Assembly (NCBI RefSeq): GCF_030269925.1
Contig: NC_085117.1
Span: 6,944,731-7,008,730 of the forward strand
Origin: Bombyx mori
Taxonomy: Eukaryota > Arthropoda > Insecta > Lepidoptera > Bombycidae
DNA: 64,000 nucleotides
Reading direction: 5' to 3'
The position numbers were made by a program, and so were the translations under genes. Below, piece after piece: positions 40,101-46,100 of the stretch. The notes under the pieces were generated by a model. The model saw only the letters and a program-made list of their open reading frames with translations, was not told where the DNA came from and searched no databases. The stretch's first letter is position 1; every line of letters begins with the position of its first letter.

Positions 40101-43100
40101 CGGCCACGTTGCTTAAGATTTCAAGTCTATCCGTACCCCGGATCCCTATTTTTGACTTAAGTCCAGTCTCGGTTGCTGATGTCCGTAATTCCTTTTTCTC
40201 CATCTCATCCACGGCTGTTGGAATTGATAACGTATGCTCTAAAATGATTGCCCTAATTCTTCCAACGGTAGCACCTATACTTACCCATATTTTCAATTTT
40301 TCCTTTACCTCTAGCAACTTTCCTGATTCTTGGAAACAAGCCTACGTTGTTCCTATCCCAAAAAGCCCCAATCCTATTTTGCCATCTCAGTTCCGGCCTA
40401 TATCTATACTTCCTTTTCTTTCCAAAGTCCTTGAGCACATTGTCCACCGTCAGCTGTCGTCTTTTCTCCTCTCCCACAATCTTCTTAGCTCCTTCCAATC
40501 TGGTTTTCGCAAGGGCCACAGCACGGTTACAGCTCTTCTAAAAGTGACCGATGACATTCGCTGGGCCATGGAAAACAAACAACTAACTTTATTAGTGTTG
40601 TTAGATTTCAGCAGCGCTTTTAACTCTGTTGACTTCGATGTTCTGCTCGAAATACTCAAATCAAACAATATCTCCTCATCTGCTATTAACTGGTTTGATA
40701 GTTACCTTCGGGGGCGCTCGCAATGTGTCCGTCTTGACGAGACTTTCTCGGATTGGCAGAACGTCAGTGCGGGCGTTCCCCAAGGTGGTGTTCTTTCTCC
40801 TCTTCTGTTTTCTGTGTTTATAAACTCTGTCACTAGGCTTATATCTTCTAAATTCCACCTCTACGCAGACGATCTCCAGCTATATCGCCACTTCTCGGAG
40901 CCTGAAGTTGAATCGGCTATTGCTGCGATGAACAGTGATCTGAAGTCTATCAGTGAATGGGCAAAAGCCTACGGTCTGCACATTAATCCGGGAAAATCAC
41001 AGGCTATCATTATAGGGGGTAAACAATTGCGCAGTAGACTCAGCGATCCTATACTCCCCCCAATTTATTTGGATGGGACTCAAATAACTCTAACCGATTC
41101 AGTTAAAAACCTGGGTGTTATTGTAGATCGACATCTTTCGTGGAGTTCTCACGTTGCTGAGATTAGTAGGAAGGTGCACTTTGCCTTGCACTCGTTGAGA
41201 TGTCTGCAGGGCTTCTTACCTCAGCATACAAAAATATCTCTCGTCCAAGCTCTCATTCTACCCATAATTGATTACGCCGATGCCTGCTACTTGGATGCCA
41301 CTGAGGAGCTCTCAAACAAGCTTGAGAGGATGCAAAATCTATGTATCCGTTTTATATACAATCTCAGAAAATTCGATCATGTTTCTCATTTTCGCAAAGA
41401 ACTTAAATGGCTCCCTATACGCCTTCGTAGGAATACTCGAATATTATGTCTCCTATTCAATATCCTACATAAGCCCACTTCTCCCTTATATTTACGTGAG
41501 CGATTCTCTTTCATTCGTTCTCCTGATGCTCCCTGCAGGTCCAACCAACGTTCTGTTTTGTTATTCCCTTCCCACAAAACCAATTTCTATTCTCACTCCT
41601 TTACTGTGCACGCGGTCAGACTGTGGAATTCGTTGCCGGCTGACATCCGAGTTTGCAAGTCTGTTTCCGTTTTTAAATACAAGGTCAAACAATTTTATCT
41701 ATCATCAACCGAATGATCATGGTTCTATACTCTTCGCATATACGAGTGTTACTGTGTTACTTATAATATTTGCTATGTGTATGTGCTCGCAACTCCGCGT
41801 GGAGTGCGTTCGGGCGAGGCGCGAGTGCGCCAGGCATCGCCGCCGCCACCTGCCGCGGCGCAACGATCCGGTTGCGTTCGCGGCAGTGGAGGCTCGGCTG
41901 CACGGCGCATTTCGCGTCGCGCAGAGAGCGCTGCAGCTGGCCATCAGAAGAGCCAAGGACCGACACATGGAGGGTCTCTTGGAGACGCTGAATGAGGATC
42001 CGTGGGGGCGGCCCTATCATATGGTGCGCAATAAAATGCGCCCATGGGCCCCCCCGATCACGGAGCGTCTCCAGCCTCAGCAGCTGCGGGACATCGTCTC
42101 GGCGCTGTTCCCGCAGGAGCGGGAGGGATTTGTCGCTCCCGCTATGGACGCGCCGCCGGAATACGACGGTGAAGTCCCTGCTGAGGTGCCCCATATAACG
42201 GGGGCGGAGCTCCGTGTGGCCGTGCGCAAAATGTGCGCGAAGGACACTGCACCCGGCCCGGACGGCGTCCATGGCCGGGTTTGGGCCTTGGCTCTTGGTG
42301 CCCTAGGGGACCGACTCTTGAGGCTTTACAACTCTTGCCTCGAGTCGGGACGGTTTCCTTCATCGTGGAGGACGGGCAGACTCGTGCTGTTGAGAAAGGA
42401 GGGGCGCCCGGCGGATACTGCCGCCGGGTACCGTCCCATCGTGTTGCTGGATGAGGTGGGCAAGCTGCTGGAACGTATTCTGGCGGCCCGCATCATCCAG
42501 CATCTGGTCGGGGTGGGACCCGATCTGTCGGCGGAACAGTATGGCTTCCGAGAGGGCCGCTCAACGGTGGACGCGATCCTTCGCGTGCGGGCCCTCTCGG
42601 AGGAGGCCATCTCCAGGGGCGGGGTGGCTTTGGCGGTGTCACTCGATATCGCCAATGCATTTAACACCCTGCCCTGGTCCGTGATAGGGGCGGCGCTAGA
42701 AAGACACGGAGTGCCCCCCTACCTTCGCCGGCTGGTGGGTTCCTACTTGGAAGACAGATCGGTCACATGTACCGGACACGGTGGGATCGTGCACCGGTTC
42801 CCGGTCGTGCGCGGTGTTCCACAGGGGTCGGTGCTCGGCCCTCTTTTGTGGAATATCGGGTATGACTGGGTGCTGAGGGGTGCCCTCCTCCCGGGCCTGA
42901 GCGTAATCTGTTACGCAGACGACACGTTGGTCGTGGCCCGGGGAGGGAGTTTTGCTGAGTCTGCCCGTCTTGCCACCGCTGGGGTGGCGCATGTCGTCGG
43001 CAAAATCAGGAGATTGGGCCTCGACGTGGCGCTCAGTAAATCCGAGGCCATGTGGTTTCACAGGCCCCGGAGAGTGCCACCTGTCGATGCCCATATCGTG

Positions 43101-46100
43101 GTTGGAGGCGTCCGGATTGGGGTCGGGGTGCAGCTGAAGTATCTCGGCCTCATTCTGGACAGTCGTTGGACCTTCCGTGCTCACTTTCAGAACCTGGTCC
43201 CTCGTTTGTTGGGGGCGGCCGGCGCGTTAAGCCGGCTTCTGCCCAACATCGGGGGGCCTGACCAGGTGACGCGCCGTCTCTATACAGGAGTGGTGCGATC
43301 AATGGCCCTATACGGGGCGCCCGTGTGGGGCCAGTCCCTGGCCGTGGGGGTGGCGAGACTGCTGCAAAAGCCGCAACGCACCATCGCGGTCAGGGTCATT
43401 CGTGGTTATCGCACCATCTCCTTCGAGGCGGCGTGTGTACTGGCTGGGACGCCGCCTTGGGTTCTGGAAGCGGAGGCGCTCGCCGCTGACTATCAGTGGC
43501 GGGCTGACCTTCGTGCCCGGGGCGTGGCGCGTCCCAGCCCCAGTGTGGTCAGAGCGCGGAGGGCCCAATCTCGGCGGTCCGTGCTGGAATCATGGTCCAG
43601 GCGGCTGGCCGATCCTTCGGCTGGTCGTAGGACCGTCGAGGCGATTCGCCCAGTCCTTGTGGATTGGGTGAATCGTGACAGAGGACGCCTCACTTTCCGG
43701 CTCACGCAGGTTCTCACTGGGCATGGTTGCTTCGGTGAGTTCCTGCACCGGATCAGAGCCGAGCCGACGGCAGAGTGCCACCATTGTGATTGCGACTTGG
43801 ACACGGCAGAGCATACGCTCGTCGCCTGCCCCGCATGGGAGGGGTGGCGCCGTGTCCTCGTCGCAAAAATAGGAAACGACTTGTCGTTGCCGAGTGTTGT
43901 GGCATCGATGCTCGGCGACGACGAGTCGTGGAAGGCGATGCTCGACTTCTGCGAGTGCACCATCTCGCAGAAGGAGGCGGCGGGGCGCGTTAGAGACGCG
44001 CAAGCCCGCCGCCGTCGAGTGGGGGCCAGGGAGGCGGATCTCGCCCAAGCCCTGGCCCTCTAAGTGTTTCGGGTCCCCCTCATATGTCGGTCTGGGGACC
44101 GGCGAGGGGGACCTAAGAAGACGTCGTGCAAGCTGCTCTGCACGCGTTTTACGCAAGAGCATCCGGGTGATGGAAGGCCGGCTATCCTCGACCCACGCTG
44201 GTTCTGACCCAGCGGGGTATTCCGTAGGATAGCTCACTCTAACCGGCGCCATCTAGGCGGGCTCCGGATAGCCTGCCGACCGAGAGGGCTGGTGGTCGTG
44301 GCGCCGACGACCGCCAGTCCGGCGTCCCGAGGGGGAGGGTGATGGGAGAGATGTGCTCCGCACTAAACACTTCACTTTCCCCCCTTTGCCTTTTCATGAG
44401 TTCTGTCTCATGTGAGGTTTGGACGTTGGTTGTTGAGCGACAGGAGGTTTTAGTCGGTTCGACTCCGACATGCTCCGCCCGCCGTCCCCAGTGGAGGGCG
44501 GAAGTCCGGCGATTTCCTCCTGACCAAAAAAAAAAAAAAAAAAATGTGTATGTGCTATAATTCTCATGTTGTATTTGTTATTTTAGTTATGTGTTCTACA
44601 CACACTTATCACTTTTTATTATTATTCTCATTATCCTCTCGCAGGTCTGCTGGAAGAGATTTCTCAAAGAAATAAGCAGTGCCTTTGTACATAATTTTCC
44701 TATTACTCTGTACTGTGTCTTGTTTTCTGTGTGTACATAAATAAATAAATAAATAAAATAATAATAAATAAAGTTAGTATTCAGCAATCACCGTAAAGAA
44801 TAGTATGATTTAATTATTGTGTCGATGACGTGCGGAAACCGAAACAAAATAATATGATTTTGCTATTTTTGATATTTTATTAAAATTAATAATAGTTATT
44901 CAATATTTTCTTTAACCGACACAAAAAGAATGGATGATATGTCTACGTAGGTCGTGATTCCGATCCGGTGGTAGATTCTGCGAAGCACTGCTCTTGCTAG
45001 GGCCAGTGCTACCAACACTTACGGTTGAGCCTCGTGAGCTCACCTATACGTTAGAGTGAAGTTGAAATAGCCTCTCAAAGCTATCAGCATAGGTAGGAAA
45101 AATAAATAAAACTTTAATTCCTCAGTTCGAATTGCTTCTCAACAGTATTGAGGGTATAGTAATGTCGGTATAAACTTGCCGACGGAACATCCGGCCTGCT
45201 TCGTTCGCTTCGAAACCAAACCCGACGCGCAACGGACAATGCAAAACTTTTACGGATTTCACTAAAGTTACGAAATATTACATTGAAAAGTCCTAGTGTT
45301 TTGTACCAATGGAAGTTTCTCGAAACACAGGGAGGAAACTGTTTTTTTTAATGTTTTTTGTGTTCAATGAGAATTGTCAATTAGTTCTGGAACAACCGAC
45401 TTTCCTATTCGATGAGTTAACCTGTACTCTGCATGCATAATCTATGTTGATTTTCATTTTTATTTTCCCTATCTATTCTCTGGACTCAGTTTGAGAGAAT
45501 TGTTGTTGAGAATTTACCACCGGATCGGAATCACAACCCACTAAGATGAAGATCCGGCGAGAAACCGATCTGGTGAGGTCAGGTCAGGTCGTAAAGTTCT
45601 ACATTCCTCACATTCTACAGTGGTACGACGGCTATCCTGCGGCAGAAACGGTATGGGATGACCTGGAGGGAGTTAATACGGGTGTGGACTACTAGAGCAA
45701 ACACTACACTTGTATAAGGAATATCTATAGCTGGCATGAAGCTTATCAGTCAGTAACTTGTAGATTCCTTTTTTGGTTTTTCCTTTTGGGTTTTCCAGGC
45801 TTTGTGTATAAAGATAATGTCTGCTTCTTTTCACACCGCGAGAATTTCGTTACAGCGGCATTACAATATATGTATATATTTTATTTATTTATTTAATATA
45901 TTTTGTACACACAGCTGTGTGTATGTATATATGTACAGAAAAAACTTTATTATTTAAAACTCTTTAGTTTTAAAAAAAGGGTTTATCTTCAAAGTCATAG
46001 AGTGAAAGTCTGTCATTGAGTAAAAAGAGAGCTCAGTTTTGTATAGTTTATTAATATACTGTTTACTGTTTAATTTATTTAGTTTTAAAAGAGATTAACG

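Larger units (their letters stand above)
38657..44775 (+). mobile_element. CR1/L2-group LINE interrupted by an R1-clade LINE (nest)
   Basis: ORF, then 3' UTR 41717-41787, then the inserted R1-clade element, then the rest of the 3' UTR 44557-44775 ending in (AATA)n repeats. The tail has no poly(A), which fits CR1/L2 types. The left end is set at the ORF and is a minimum. Confidence 0.8.

Noticed and set aside
41268..44063. A 931-codon single protein
   Set aside because: Its first about 173 codons are the CR1/L2 LINE read out of frame; only the part after 41787 is the R1-clade protein.
42326..44252. Minus-strand frames opposite the R1-clade ORF2
   Set aside because: High GC lowers stop frequency; no recognisable domain.
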